NCBI GenBank assembly: GCA_003252075.1
Contig: QKDO01000038.1
Span: 1 to 34,809, forward strand
Direction: 5' to 3'
Source of the DNA: Nitrospirota bacterium
Lineage (GTDB): Bacteria > Nitrospirota > Thermodesulfovibrionia > Thermodesulfovibrionales > UBA6898
DNA: 34,809 nucleotides
A program made the position numbers and the translations under genes. This document shows, in pieces, positions 8,621 to 17,126 of this stretch. The notes beneath the pieces were generated by a model. That model had not been told where the DNA came from, ran no database searches, and saw only the letters and a list, made by a program, of their open reading frames with translations. Position 1 is the stretch's first letter, and each line of letters starts with the position of its first letter.

Positions 8621-9487
8621 TTCCAGGGTGGCGGCTACGGCTCCTTTTTCGAAGATCGTTACCGTGCCCGTACTTTCCGATACGAGAACAGCCACGGCTG
8701 CAGTCCTGCGGGTAATGCCCGCTGCCGACCGGTGACGTGATCCCAAGCCCCGCAGCTTCTTTGCGCTCACACGTTCGGCATCAAGGTGCCTGCCGGCTGC
8801 CTCCACGGTCCCGTCTGAGGCAATAATGATAGCGCCGTCAAGCTGGCACAGTTCCTTGATGCTCTCGACGACCTCGGGACGGGTGATGTTGCGCTCCCGT
8901 TTGGGATAGCCCTTGAAAGGGTTGAAGACAAGCTGATGGGATGTTTCAAGGACATTTTTTTCATCGCCGATCACAAATGCCGTGCCGATGGATTTTCCCT
9001 CCCTCCCGAGCGCGCCGATATCAAGGGCAATATCGATAGTGGCCATGATGACCGGAAAGGCCGGGTTCTTGATGAGGGAATGTGCATCAAAGGGAAAGTC
9101 CTCGCTCCAGGAATGCGTAAGGTCGTGGATCGTTATGGTGTCCAGATGACGTTTCCCCGACGGGCCGAGAACACAGACAACCTTGCAGTCAATGCTGATG
9201 ACGTTCTGCAGGACGCCGTGGAGGAAGGCATATTTGATCCGCGAGAAGCGCGTTTGGTTCCCCGACCAGTTGCGAATCACGGGGACCCGGGCCTGTTTCA
9301 CTTCAGCGGTGCTGATATCGAGATGCCTCGGGATCACCAGCACGATGGGGACGTGATGCAGTTGCCGTGTTTTCAGAAACCACAGAACATGGGACCGGGA
9401 GCTGAGAAAGAGGAACAGCTTCTGGCTTGCCGTTGCGTCAGCAAGCTGCAGCGCATTTTCGATGATTGTAAGGCTTTGGTCCTGCAT
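8594..9487 (-). CDS. Diadenylate cyclase of the CdaZ/DacZ type (c-di-AMP synthase)
   Basis: The 297-residue protein has a C-terminal DAC domain (about 145-280). Its motifs are GREGKSIGTAFVIGD (161-175), the catalytic LDGA (216-219) followed by ASDGT, and RHRSAAG (251-257), the ATP-binding counterpart of the RHRA motif in DisA and CdaA. This fold condenses two ATP into cyclic di-AMP. The N-terminal ~140 residues are soluble and resemble the pyruvate-kinase-like domain that precedes DAC in CdaZ/DacZ proteins. CdaA-type transmembrane helices and the DisA DNA-binding helix-hairpin-helix are both absent. The start follows an AGGAAAC on the minus strand. It lies divergent from hldA, so a link between c-di-AMP and envelope or osmotic homeostasis is plausible but inferred. 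The S in RHRSAAG deviates slightly from RHRAA. Confidence 0.85.
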   Translation of the reverse strand: MQDQSLTIIENALQLADATASQKLFLFLSSRSHVLWFLKTRQLHHVPIVLVIPRHLDISTAEVKQARVPVIRNWSGNQTRFSRIKYAFLHGVLQNVISIDCKVVCVLGPSGKRHLDTITIHDLTHSWSEDFPFDAHSLIKNPAFPVIMATIDIALDIGALGREGKSIGTAFVIGDEKNVLETSHQLVFNPFKGYPKRERNITRPEVVESIKELCQLDGAIIIASDGTVEAAGRHLDAERVSAKKLRGLGSRHRSAAGITRRTAAVAVLVSESTGTVTIFEKGAVAATLEPLISRRVI

Positions 9488-9728
9488 GAGTTTCCTGCAG
9501 GTATACTACCATAAAGGCCGGGGGACGCAAGCAGATGCACTATATGCCAAAACGGCCATCGGCCTGCTGGGCGCGCGGAATATCTGATGCCGAAACGGAA
9601 GCGCTTTTTACCAGACAGTGAAAAAAGAAGAGTTTCCCCGGTTCGAGCTTCCGGCAACACTTCTTGCAAAGCTGAAGAACTGATATCAGCCAAAAGCCGG
9701 CAGGTTCATTTTTTCGGCGGCCGTAGGG

Positions 9729-9734
9729 TATGAT
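9729..9734 (+). promoter_or_regulatory. -10 element of hldA
   Basis: TATGAT lies seven bases before the hldA ATG, with no good -35 and no Shine-Dalgarno. If used, transcription would start at or next to the start codon, giving a leaderless mRNA. Confidence 0.45.
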
Positions 9735-9740
9735 AAATTC

Positions 9741-10700
9741 ATGGATTTTGAGAAGATCATACGGGCCTTCCGGAAAAGAAAGATCCTGGTAATTGGCGAT
9801 GTCATCCTTGACCATTACATTTGGGGAAAAGTAAACAGGATCTCCCCTGAAGCGCCGGTCCCCGTTGTAGAGGTTACGCGGGAGAGCTTTCTCCTTGGCG
9901 GTGCCGCCAACGTTGCCCATAACGTCGTCTCCCTCGGTGCTCATGCTGCGCTGATCGGCATCATCGGCGAAGATGTCGCCGGCGAGGCAGTGCGGGGCAT
10001 TCTCGGACAGAAAGGTGTCGACTGCAGCGGCCTGTTCACCGAGAATCGGCCGACCACGGTCAAGACGCGGGTCATTGCGCATAACCAGCAGGTTGTGCGG
10101 TTCGACCGCGAGGACAGCAAGTATGTTGACGGAAGGATACTGAAGGGCATCCTTTCCCATATCCGGTCGGTTCTCAAAGGATATGATGCGGTGATCATCT
10201 CCGACTACCGGAAGGGAATGGTGAGCGGAGGGCTTGTCAAGGGTATCCTGCAGAAGGCGCGACCCGAACATGTTTTTGTGGCCCTTGACCCGAAGGTGGG
10301 ACACTTTGATTTTTATAAAGGGGTCTCCCTCATCACGCCGAACCTTACGGAGGCGTCTCTGGGGTCAGGCATAGAGATACGGGATGATGCCTCGCTGGAA
10401 AAAGCAGGGCGTGCGCTCATGAAGAAGCTTTTCCTTGCGGCAGTGCTCATCACCCGGGGAGAGCAGGGCATGAGCCTTTTCGAGAAGCACCGGATCACAC
10501 ATATCCCAACGGTCGCACGCAAAGTCTATGATGTCACCGGAGCAGGAGATACGGTCATCTCGGCCTTAACCCTTGCGTATGCATCCGGCGCAAGCCTGGA
10601 AAATGCTGCGGTAATAGCCAACCATGCTGCCGGTATTGTTGTGGCAGAGGTGGGCACTGCCGTAGCAACGCCTGAACAGTTGAATGAATCATTTGCCTGA
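9741..10700 (+). CDS. hldA: D-glycero-beta-D-manno-heptose-7-phosphate kinase
   Basis: This PfkB/ribokinase-fold sugar kinase has 319 residues. It carries the first family signature GGAANVAHNVVSLGA (53-67). The second signature is DVTGAGDTV (264-272), with D270 as the likely catalytic base in the anion hole. The N-terminal VIGDVILDHYIWGKVNRISPEAP pattern is characteristic of the RfaE/HldE kinase domain. It phosphorylates heptose-7-phosphate to the 1,7-bisphosphate in ADP-heptose synthesis for the LPS inner core. The C-terminal nucleotidyltransferase domain of bifunctional HldE is missing, so this is the split HldA form and HldC must be elsewhere. It lies at the head of an envelope-related region. 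The start is supported by conserved N-terminal length. Confidence 0.93.
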   Translation: MDFEKIIRAFRKRKILVIGDVILDHYIWGKVNRISPEAPVPVVEVTRESFLLGGAANVAHNVVSLGAHAALIGIIGEDVAGEAVRGILGQKGVDCSGLFTENRPTTVKTRVIAHNQQVVRFDREDSKYVDGRILKGILSHIRSVLKGYDAVIISDYRKGMVSGGLVKGILQKARPEHVFVALDPKVGHFDFYKGVSLITPNLTEASLGSGIEIRDDASLEKAGRALMKKLFLAAVLITRGEQGMSLFEKHRITHIPTVARKVYDVTGAGDTVISALTLAYASGASLENAAVIANHAAGIVVAEVGTAVATPEQLNESFA

Positions 10701-10805
10701 CACGTCGCGCGTGAGAAGCAAGGCCTGCGGTGCGAACAGCGTAACACAGAACGAGCATGGGCGGGTTACTCCTGAAGACTCAGGCCTGACGATATACGGA
10801 GAGAT

Positions 10806-11840
10806 ATGACAAAGGCAATTGCACTCTACTCAGGCGGACTTGACAGCACACTGGCGATCCTTGCGGTCATGAAGCAGGGGATCGAAGTGAAGGCGGTCAC
10901 ATTCCTGAACCATTTCGGTTGTGACATTTCGGACAAGTCGTCCTGCTCAAAAGACCCCTTTTCCGCTGCGGCGAAGTTCGGCTTCGAGGTGAAGCTCAGC
11001 CACCTTTCCGAGAAGTTCATCACTATCGTTAAAAGCCCCAAGTTCGGCCATGGCAAGAACATGAACCCCTGTATGGACTGCCGGATCCTCATGATCAGGG
11101 AGGCGAGGGAGTTTATGGAGATGACCGGTGCCGACTTTATTGTCACCGGAGAGGTTATCGGCCAGAGGCCGATGAGCCAGCGCAGGGATGCCCTTGATAT
11201 TATTGACCGGGAGACGGGGCTGCGGGGATATGTCCTCAGGCCGTTGAGTGCAAAACTGCTGAAACCGACGATCCCGGAAATGAAGGGGCTGGTGAACCGG
11301 GATCTGCTCTACGGTTTCGGCGGCCGTACGCGGAAGCCGCAGATGGCGCTTGCTGCGGAGTTCGGTCTGATTGATTATCCTGCGCCGGCCAGCGGATGCC
11401 TTCTGACCGAGCCGAACTATTCCTACCGCCTGAGGGAACTGCTCTCGTGTGAAAGAGACCCTTCTCTGGAAGACCTGAATCTGCTGCGTCTGGGCAGGCA
11501 TTTCCGGCTTACTGAAAGCTGTAAAGTCATTGTCGGAAGAGATGAACGGGAAAACAATGCGATAGAGGCTTCCCTTGGAACACTGGGGTTCTTCCTGCGT
11601 GTAGAGAGCCATGCGGGTCCGATCACGGTGATACGGGGTGATGTTGATGACCGGGCGATCGGGACTGCGGCAGCTTTGTGTGCACGGTATTCGGATGCAA
11701 AACTTCTCTCTGAAGTAACCGTAAGGGTCTGGAACGGTGATCAGGTTTCAATGCGGACGGTTACACCTGCTGACAGGACCCTTATCGAAAAGCACAAGAT
11801 TGAACGGAAAGACAAGGGAAGGGTACTGCTGAAGGTGTAA
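10806..11840 (+). CDS. PP-loop tRNA thiolation enzyme-like protein (ThiI/MnmA-related) with NFACT-R-like tail
   Basis: The 344-residue protein begins with a PP-loop ATP pyrophosphatase motif, SGGLDST (9-15). It has a CxxC pair (C89, C92 in NPCMDCR) and a third cysteine C198 in ASGCLLT. Two Cys in a CxxC plus a distant third Cys is the arrangement that binds a [4Fe-4S] cluster in Fe-S-dependent tRNA thiolases. The region after ~200 (YRLRELLSC, then RLGRHFRL and VGRDERENN) resembles the NFACT RNA-binding-like domain found fused to such enzymes in anaerobes. Likely activity is ATP-dependent sulfur insertion into a tRNA uridine, but the position modified is unknown. The THUMP domain of classical ThiI is absent. 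A GGAGAG precedes the ATG. It converges on hisF with only ten bases between the stops. Confidence 0.8.
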   Translation: MTKAIALYSGGLDSTLAILAVMKQGIEVKAVTFLNHFGCDISDKSSCSKDPFSAAAKFGFEVKLSHLSEKFITIVKSPKFGHGKNMNPCMDCRILMIREAREFMEMTGADFIVTGEVIGQRPMSQRRDALDIIDRETGLRGYVLRPLSAKLLKPTIPEMKGLVNRDLLYGFGGRTRKPQMALAAEFGLIDYPAPASGCLLTEPNYSYRLRELLSCERDPSLEDLNLLRLGRHFRLTESCKVIVGRDERENNAIEASLGTLGFFLRVESHAGPITVIRGDVDDRAIGTAAALCARYSDAKLLSEVTVRVWNGDQVSMRTVTPADRTLIEKHKIERKDKGRVLLKV

Positions 11841-11850
11841 CGTTCGGGAC

Positions 11851-12690
11851 TCAGAGCCTTACCGGTACACCCCGCTCTTTCAGGAATTCCTTTGCTTCCC
11901 GCACCGTATACTCCCTGAAGTGAAAGATCGAAGCAGCGAGTGCTGCATCCGCCTTGCCGGCAACCAGCCCGTCATAGAGATGCTCAAGGGTTCCGGCACC
12001 ACCGGATGCGATGACCGGTATCGATACGGTTTCGGAGATCGTGCGGGTGAGCTCAATATCATAGCCGTCTTTTGTGCCGTCCTTGTCCATGGAGGTGAGC
12101 ATGATCTCACCGGCGCCAAGTTCCTCCATCTTCTTCGCCCATGACACTGCATTGATCAACTTCATCTGACGGCCGCCGTGTGTTGAAATGGCCCAGGTGA
12201 GCCCATCGGCAGGCAGTTCGAGGACGACATCACTGAGCGATGTGTCACCGAACCAGGCTTCCCCTGTGGCGCTCGCCATGTTGTCGGCAACCCTCTTTGC
12301 GTCGACAGCAACAACAATGCACTGGCTTCCGAATTTCTCTGCTGCCCGGCTGATGAAGAACGGGTCATTAACTGCAGTGGTGTTGATCGAGACCTTGTCG
12401 CACCCGGAATTGAGGAGGGCACGGATGTCGTCGATAGTCTTTATGCCTCCGCCTACGGTCAGAGGCATAAAGACATCCGTCGCTGTCCTTTCGACAACAT
12501 CGAGGATGATCTTCCGCTTTTCATGGGAAGCAGTGATATCGAGGAAGATCAGCTCGTCCGCTCCCTGTTCATCATAGAACCGGGCGTTTTCGACCGGATC
12601 CCCGGCATCACGGAGGTTGACAAAGCTGACACCTTTGACAACGCGGCCGTCCTTTACATCAAGGCAGGGTATTATACGTTTCGCAAGCAT
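11851..12690 (-). CDS. hisF: Imidazole glycerol phosphate synthase, cyclase subunit
   Basis: This (beta/alpha)8 barrel carries the two catalytic aspartates D11 ([12 protein letters not shown]) and D130 (VAVDAKR). The phosphate-binding motifs TVGGGI (78-83) and VIASGGAGT are present. With HisH it converts PRFAR to IGP and AICAR in histidine synthesis. At 279 residues it is about 25 longer than the usual ~253. The excess maps to a single insertion at about 136-163, between DAKR and the THGGR motif, where most HisF proteins have a short loop. The flanking motifs are intact, so it is probably functional. hisA lies 112 bp upstream on the same strand. No strong Shine-Dalgarno is visible. Confidence 0.95.
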   Translation of the reverse strand: MLAKRIIPCLDVKDGRVVKGVSFVNLRDAGDPVENARFYDEQGADELIFLDITASHEKRKIILDVVERTATDVFMPLTVGGGIKTIDDIRALLNSGCDKVSINTTAVNDPFFISRAAEKFGSQCIVVAVDAKRVADNMASATGEAWFGDTSLSDVVLELPADGLTWAISTHGGRQMKLINAVSWAKKMEELGAGEIMLTSMDKDGTKDGYDIELTRTISETVSIPVIASGGAGTLEHLYDGLVAGKADAALAASIFHFREYTVREAKEFLKERGVPVRL

Positions 12691-12802
12691 CTCAGCACAG
12701 GTACGGAACGAGGTGCCGGCAGGCCTTTGGTGCAGGGAATAAGCGCCCGGGGGAGAAAACGTGTATCTGCAATGCCCGGGATGGCTCGTTATGTCTCATC
12801 CA

Positions 12803-13528
12803 TCACTCCGTGCCCGCGGTCAGCTTCAATGCATCCTTGAGGTCAAGAGACCCTGAATAGATAGCCTTGCCCGTTATAGCACCCCAGAGGTTCTTTATCT
12901 CCATGAGGTTTTTTACGTCGTCAATCGTGGCTATGCCGCCTGATGCAATGACCGGGATCTTCATGGTCCTGACCATATCTTCCAGTGCAGGTATGTTCGG
13001 TCCCGTAAGCATGCCGTCCCGCGCAATATCCGTATAGATAATGCCTGATATGCCGACGGTCTCGACCCGTTTTGCGAGCTCTTTGGCATCGATGGCGCTC
13101 ACTTCTTCCCATCCTTTTACGGCGACCTTGCCGTCCTTGGCATCGATGCCGATGAATATCCTGCCCGGGAATGTATTGCAGGCCTCCATGACAAAAGACG
13201 GGTCCTCAATGGCGGCGGTGCCGATAATGACATGATCAATACCTGCAGAGATGAGCCGGTCAATGTCTGTTATGCTTCTGATGCCGCCTCCTACCTCCAT
13301 GGTCATCCTGACGCTCTTCCGGATCTCGACGATCCTGTTGAGGTTCTGCTGACTGCCGGTAAATGCCCCGTCGAGGTCGACGACATGGAGGACTTTTGCC
13401 CCCATACTCTCCCATTTTTTTGCGGTCCCCGCAGGATCGCGGGAATAGACGGTCACGGCATCCTTTTTGCCCTGCTGAAGCCTGACGCAGACGCCGTCCT
13501 TTAAATCTATTGCAGGAATGACAAGCAT
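12803..13528 (-). CDS. hisA: Phosphoribosyl-formimino-AICAR-phosphate isomerase
   Basis: The 241-residue barrel enzyme has the catalytic D8 (PAIDLKDG) and the phosphate-site VGGGIR and ASGGI motifs. It also has the second catalytic Asp near IYTDIARDGMLTGPN. It isomerises ProFAR to PRFAR, the substrate of HisF, whose gene follows on the same strand. Length is normal. A TATAGT sits five bases upstream of the ATG on the minus strand and there is no Shine-Dalgarno within range, suggesting leaderless transcription. The gene is divergent from the DUF3108 gene. Confidence 0.96.
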   Translation of the reverse strand: MLVIPAIDLKDGVCVRLQQGKKDAVTVYSRDPAGTAKKWESMGAKVLHVVDLDGAFTGSQQNLNRIVEIRKSVRMTMEVGGGIRSITDIDRLISAGIDHVIIGTAAIEDPSFVMEACNTFPGRIFIGIDAKDGKVAVKGWEEVSAIDAKELAKRVETVGISGIIYTDIARDGMLTGPNIPALEDMVRTMKIPVIASGGIATIDDVKNLMEIKNLWGAITGKAIYSGSLDLKDALKLTAGTE

Positions 13529-13533
13529 GTATT

Positions 13534-13539
13534 ACTATA
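13534..13539 (-). promoter_or_regulatory. -10 element of hisA
   Basis: Read on the minus strand, TATAGT (plus 13534-13539) ends five bases before the hisA ATG. This places the predicted transcription start on the start codon. No clear -35 is seen. Confidence 0.5.
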
Positions 13540-13551
13540 CCAAAAACCTTT

Positions 13552-13557
13552 TATAAT
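13552..13557 (+). promoter_or_regulatory. -10 element of the DUF3108 gene
   Basis: A perfect TATAAT lies five bases before an in-frame GTG (13563) and 26 bases before the ATG at 13584. Together with the hisA -10 on the opposite strand it forms a compact divergent promoter in 55 bp. Confidence 0.55.
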
Positions 13558-13583
13558 TTATAGTGGATACATGGCAAGGAATC

Positions 13584-14387
13584 ATGGAAAAATGCCGTAA
13601 AAACAGGGTGGGAAAGGGCAGGTCGCGGGGAAAAACGGCTTTTACAGCATGGCTGGTATTTCTCCCGGCGATCTGCTTCTCGCTCTGGTGGGGGATATTT
13701 TCTGCAGACGCTGCAGGGGCGTTTTCGATCCCGGAACGGCTCGTATATGACCTGACCTGGACCGGAATCAAGGCGGGCACCGCAACGCTTGAAGTGGTGG
13801 ACGACGGGGATTCGATGCGGGTGATATCCACTGCAAATTCGGCGAACTGGATATCGGTCTTTTATACGGTGGAAGACCGGGTCGAGACGGTGCTTGCCAG
13901 AGGCAAGTCAGCCATCTTCATGGCGCAGCCGAAAAATTACCGGATTCGCATCAGGGAAGGAAGGCACCGGCGCGACAAGGAGATCATCTTCGATCATCAG
14001 GGGAAAAAAGCGGTCTTTATCAATCATCTCGACACTGAGAAGAAGGAATTTACGATCCATGAAAATGTCTTTGACCCGCTTTCGGTCCTCTACTACGTGA
14101 GGACCATGAAGCTGGAGGTCGGCAAGCCGGTCTTTGTGGATATTTTTGACAGCAAAAAGCTCTGGAATGTTGAGATCCAGGTGCTGAGGAAAGAACGGAT
14201 CAGCTCGATCATGGGCGATGTGAACACTATCGTCATAAAGCCGCTCATGAAGTCCGAGGGCATCTTCAACCGGAAAGGCGATCTCCATATCTGGCTGACG
14301 GATGATGAAAAACGGATCCCGGTGCGAATGCAGACGAAGGTTGCTGTCGGCTCCATTACCGCCACGCTTGTCAGCGGCGCCTATTAA
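13584..14387 (+). CDS. DUF3108 family exported protein
   Basis: The product has about 267 residues from ATG 13584, which has an AAGGA just upstream; a GTG at 13563 is an alternative. A basic N-terminus and a hydrophobic segment (AWLVFLPAICFSLWWGIF) form a signal sequence or anchor, with ADAAGA a possible cleavage region. The mature part starts with ERLVYDLTWTGIKAGTATLEV and contains FDPLSVLYYVRT and a C-terminal IWLTDDEKRIPVRMQTKVAVGSITATL. All of these are typical of the periplasmic beta-rich DUF3108 family. The family's biochemical role is unknown, but it often occurs near envelope biogenesis genes, and msbA is next here. Confidence 0.85.
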   Translation: MEKCRKNRVGKGRSRGKTAFTAWLVFLPAICFSLWWGIFSADAAGAFSIPERLVYDLTWTGIKAGTATLEVVDDGDSMRVISTANSANWISVFYTVEDRVETVLARGKSAIFMAQPKNYRIRIREGRHRRDKEIIFDHQGKKAVFINHLDTEKKEFTIHENVFDPLSVLYYVRTMKLEVGKPVFVDIFDSKKLWNVEIQVLRKERISSIMGDVNTIVIKPLMKSEGIFNRKGDLHIWLTDDEKRIPVRMQTKVAVGSITATLVSGAY

Positions 14388-14565
14388 TTGCAGGAAGAGC
14401 TCTGCTCCGTCCACCTGAACCCGTCGGCTCTTTTGGTTTTTCTTTTGTGGTTTCCCCTTGCATCCTTTCCCCTGCACTGCTGACCCTGTTGCGCAATGAG
14501 GCTTCAGAACCCGCTGAAAGCCTTGCGCTGCGGGCTTGCCACGGGTAATTAATAACCGAATGGTT

Positions 14566-14571
14566 TATACT
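14566..14571 (+). promoter_or_regulatory. -10 element of msbA
   Basis: TATACT lies eight bases before the msbA ATG (14580). No Shine-Dalgarno and no well-spaced -35 are visible. Transcription would start within about two bases of the ATG. Confidence 0.45.
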
Positions 14572-14579
14572 ACGCAATT

Positions 14580-16298
14580 ATGCAGATAATAAAGAAAATC
14601 ATTGCACTTACCCGACCGTATTGGGCCCGGGTCTTTGCGGGGATCGTGCTCAGCGCCATGCTGTCAGGCATTACAGGCGCGATCGCATGGGTGGTGAAGC
14701 CGGCAGTTGATGAGATACTGGGGAACAAACGGTACGAGCTTATCAAGTTCGTAGCAATCGGCATCATTCTCCTTTTCGTGGTGAAAGGGCTGATCAGCTT
14801 CGGCCAGACCTATCTTATGAAGTCTGCGGGCATGAAACTCGTGAGAGATATGAGAAACAGGCTCTATCGCCACATCCTTGACCTTCCCATAAGCTATTTT
14901 GCCAAAGAATCATCCGGTATAACGGTTTCACGGGTAATGTTTGATGTGGATTCCCTCAACTCTCTTATATCTAATGTCATCAGGAATTTTGTCGTTGAGG
15001 TCCCGACGATGTTCGTGCTGATCGGCGTTGCGCTCTACCGGAAGTGGGACCTTACGCTTATCACCCTGGTTCTTCTGCCCTTTATCGCATTGAGTACGAG
15101 AAAATTCGGCAAGAAGATAAAAAACAAGAGAAAAGAGGCGCAGCGGAAGCTCTCGCACATCACCCAGAATATCGGAGAAACCATTGTCGGCATCCGCATC
15201 ATCAAGGTTTTCAATCGGGCATCATCGATGGGAGACAAGTTTGAAACAGAGAGCCAGCGATACTACCGGGAGGGGCTCAGGGTGGTACGGGCAAAGGAGT
15301 TCACCAATCTGAGCATCGATGCCATTACGGGCATGGGATTTGCCCTTATCCTGCTGTATGGCGGGCTTATGGTGGAAAAGGCGGTGATGACACCGGGAGA
15401 CTTCTTTTCCGTACTTACTGCCATTTATCTGATCTTCGGGCCCGTTAAAAAGGTGGGGGATGCATACACAACCCTGCAGGAGACGCGCGCGTCGATGGAG
15501 CGCATAGATACCCTCCTTGAATCGAAGCACGAGGAACGGGGGAGCGGGGTCGTTGATGGATTCAGGGAGTCACTTGCCTTTGAGCAGGTTTCTTTTTCCT
15601 ACCCCGGCAACCCCCATCCGGTGCTCAACAACATAACCTTGAAGGTCGAACCCGGCGAGGTGATAGCGATCGTAGGCAGGAGCGGGGTCGGCAAGTCAAC
15701 CCTTGTTGATCTTATCCCGAGGTTTTACCGGGTCACCGGAGGGAAGATACTGCTCGACGGTATTGATCTGAACGATGTGGACATCTTTTCCCTCCGGAAG
15801 CTTATCGGCATTGTCAGCCAGGATATCATCCTGTTCAATGACACGGTGAAGGAGAACATAGCCTTCGGCAGGCAGAACGCCTCCGAGGACGAGATTGTCC
15901 ATGCCGCTCAGCTTGCCTTTGCCGATGACTTCATACGGGAACTCACTGACGGATATGAGACGATGATCGGTGAACGCGGACTGAAGCTCTCCGGCGGCCA
16001 GCGGCAGCGCATCGCCATCGCACGGGCCATCCTGAAAAACCCGCCGATCCTTATTCTTGATGAGGCAACGTCATCGCTCGATTCCGTGTCAGAGGCGCTG
16101 GTACAGAAGGCCCTTGAGACGCTGATGAAGGAGCGGACCACCATTGTTATTGCGCACCGTCTTTCGACGATCAGGAATGCCGATCGCATCGTAGTTCTCG
16201 AGCGGGGAACTATCGCCGACATTGGGAAACATGAAGAACTCATGGCAAGGAGCGATACCTATATGCGCCTTTACAACGCCTTTGCTTCAGGAGAATAG
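14580..16298 (+). CDS. msbA: MsbA-type lipid A / LPS core ABC exporter
   Basis: This 572-residue half-transporter has six membrane helices in the first ~300 residues and an ATPase domain from ~335. Motifs are Walker A GRSGVGKST (366-374), signature LSGGQRQRIAIARA (470-483), Walker B ILILDEATSSLD (490-501) and a later IAHRLST switch histidine. Length and order are those of MsbA, which flips lipid A-core across the inner membrane as a homodimer. Placement directly before LPS/glycan genes supports this over a multidrug exporter of the same family. The deacetylase gene starts nine bases after its stop, indicating cotranscription. Confidence 0.9.
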   Translation: MQIIKKIIALTRPYWARVFAGIVLSAMLSGITGAIAWVVKPAVDEILGNKRYELIKFVAIGIILLFVVKGLISFGQTYLMKSAGMKLVRDMRNRLYRHILDLPISYFAKESSGITVSRVMFDVDSLNSLISNVIRNFVVEVPTMFVLIGVALYRKWDLTLITLVLLPFIALSTRKFGKKIKNKRKEAQRKLSHITQNIGETIVGIRIIKVFNRASSMGDKFETESQRYYREGLRVVRAKEFTNLSIDAITGMGFALILLYGGLMVEKAVMTPGDFFSVLTAIYLIFGPVKKVGDAYTTLQETRASMERIDTLLESKHEERGSGVVDGFRESLAFEQVSFSYPGNPHPVLNNITLKVEPGEVIAIVGRSGVGKSTLVDLIPRFYRVTGGKILLDGIDLNDVDIFSLRKLIGIVSQDIILFNDTVKENIAFGRQNASEDEIVHAAQLAFADDFIRELTDGYETMIGERGLKLSGGQRQRIAIARAILKNPPILILDEATSSLDSVSEALVQKALETLMKERTTIVIAHRLSTIRNADRIVVLERGTIADIGKHEELMARSDTYMRLYNAFASGE

Positions 16299-16306
16299 CT
16301 GTCTGC

Positions 16307-17125
16307 ATGAGCACGCTACACCCCGCCATTCCGGTTCTCATGTATCATCACGTGAACCCTGAGGGAAAGTTCATCAATGTCAGCCCGGAAACATTTGAAC
16401 GGCAGATGCGGTATCTGAAAGATACGGGGTTTACCGCGGTCTGTACGGAAGATTTTGCCGGCATCCTCTCCGGGAAAATCGCTGCGCCGCGAAAGCCGGT
16501 CATGATCACCTTTGATGACGGCTGGCTCGACAATTGGGTCTTTGCCTTTCCGGTTCTGAAACGGTATGGCATGAAGGCCGTCATCTTTCTCGTAACTTCA
16601 CGGGTCGCGCGACAGGGGATACGGCCGCGGTCGGACCAGGGCTATACCGACGCTCTTCCCACGCACCGGGAATCGAAGGCCCTTATCGAAGACGGCCGTG
16701 CTGATACGGTAATGCTCTCCTGGGATGAGGTGGCGGAAATGCAGGAGTCCGGAATGGTCGAGTTCCATTCCCATACGCATACGCACCAGCGATGGGATAA
16801 GCTGATCCCTGACCGGAGCGGCCGGAACGAAGCCCTCAGGAATGACCTTCAGACGGCAAAGGAACTCCTTGAAGAAAAAGGACTGGGAGGCAACTGTCTC
16901 TGCTGGCCGCAGGGGTTCTATGATGACGATTATCTCTCCCTCGCTGCTTCCCTGGGATACAGGATGATGTTTACCACAGAAGCGGGGACCAATGACTCCG
17001 TGGAGAGATTGCAGCGGATAAAACGCATTGTCATCGGCAATATCGGCACACTGTCTTTTGCGAAAAAACTCTTCATCTACGCGCGGCCGCGACTGAGCAG
17101 AGTGTACCTCACGTATTTCAAATAG
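16307..17125 (+). CDS. Polysaccharide deacetylase family protein
   Basis: The 272-residue NodB-fold protein has the opening VLMYHHV (10-16), the metal/catalytic TFDDGWLDNW (68-77) and HSHTHTH (154-160), which supplies the zinc-binding histidines. It lacks a signal peptide, so it acts in the cytoplasm or at its membrane face, perhaps removing N-acetyl groups from a lipid-linked sugar. It is followed one base later by a GT4 gene and forms part of the glycan operon. The actual substrate is not predictable from the sequence. Confidence 0.88.
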   Translation: MSTLHPAIPVLMYHHVNPEGKFINVSPETFERQMRYLKDTGFTAVCTEDFAGILSGKIAAPRKPVMITFDDGWLDNWVFAFPVLKRYGMKAVIFLVTSRVARQGIRPRSDQGYTDALPTHRESKALIEDGRADTVMLSWDEVAEMQESGMVEFHSHTHTHQRWDKLIPDRSGRNEALRNDLQTAKELLEEKGLGGNCLCWPQGFYDDDYLSLAASLGYRMMFTTEAGTNDSVERLQRIKRIVIGNIGTLSFAKKLFIYARPRLSRVYLTYFK

Positions 17126-17126
17126 C

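Noticed and set aside
9534-9740. Two tiny overlapping frames upstream of hldA (28 and ~21 codons)
   Set aside because: They are too short, have no ribosome binding site and resemble no family. The region is better explained as a divergent intergenic region.
14390-14450. Possible terminator between the DUF3108 gene and msbA (AAGAGC / GCTCTT)
   Set aside because: The stem is only six bases and the loop is over 25 bases, too weak to call despite the following T-rich stretch.
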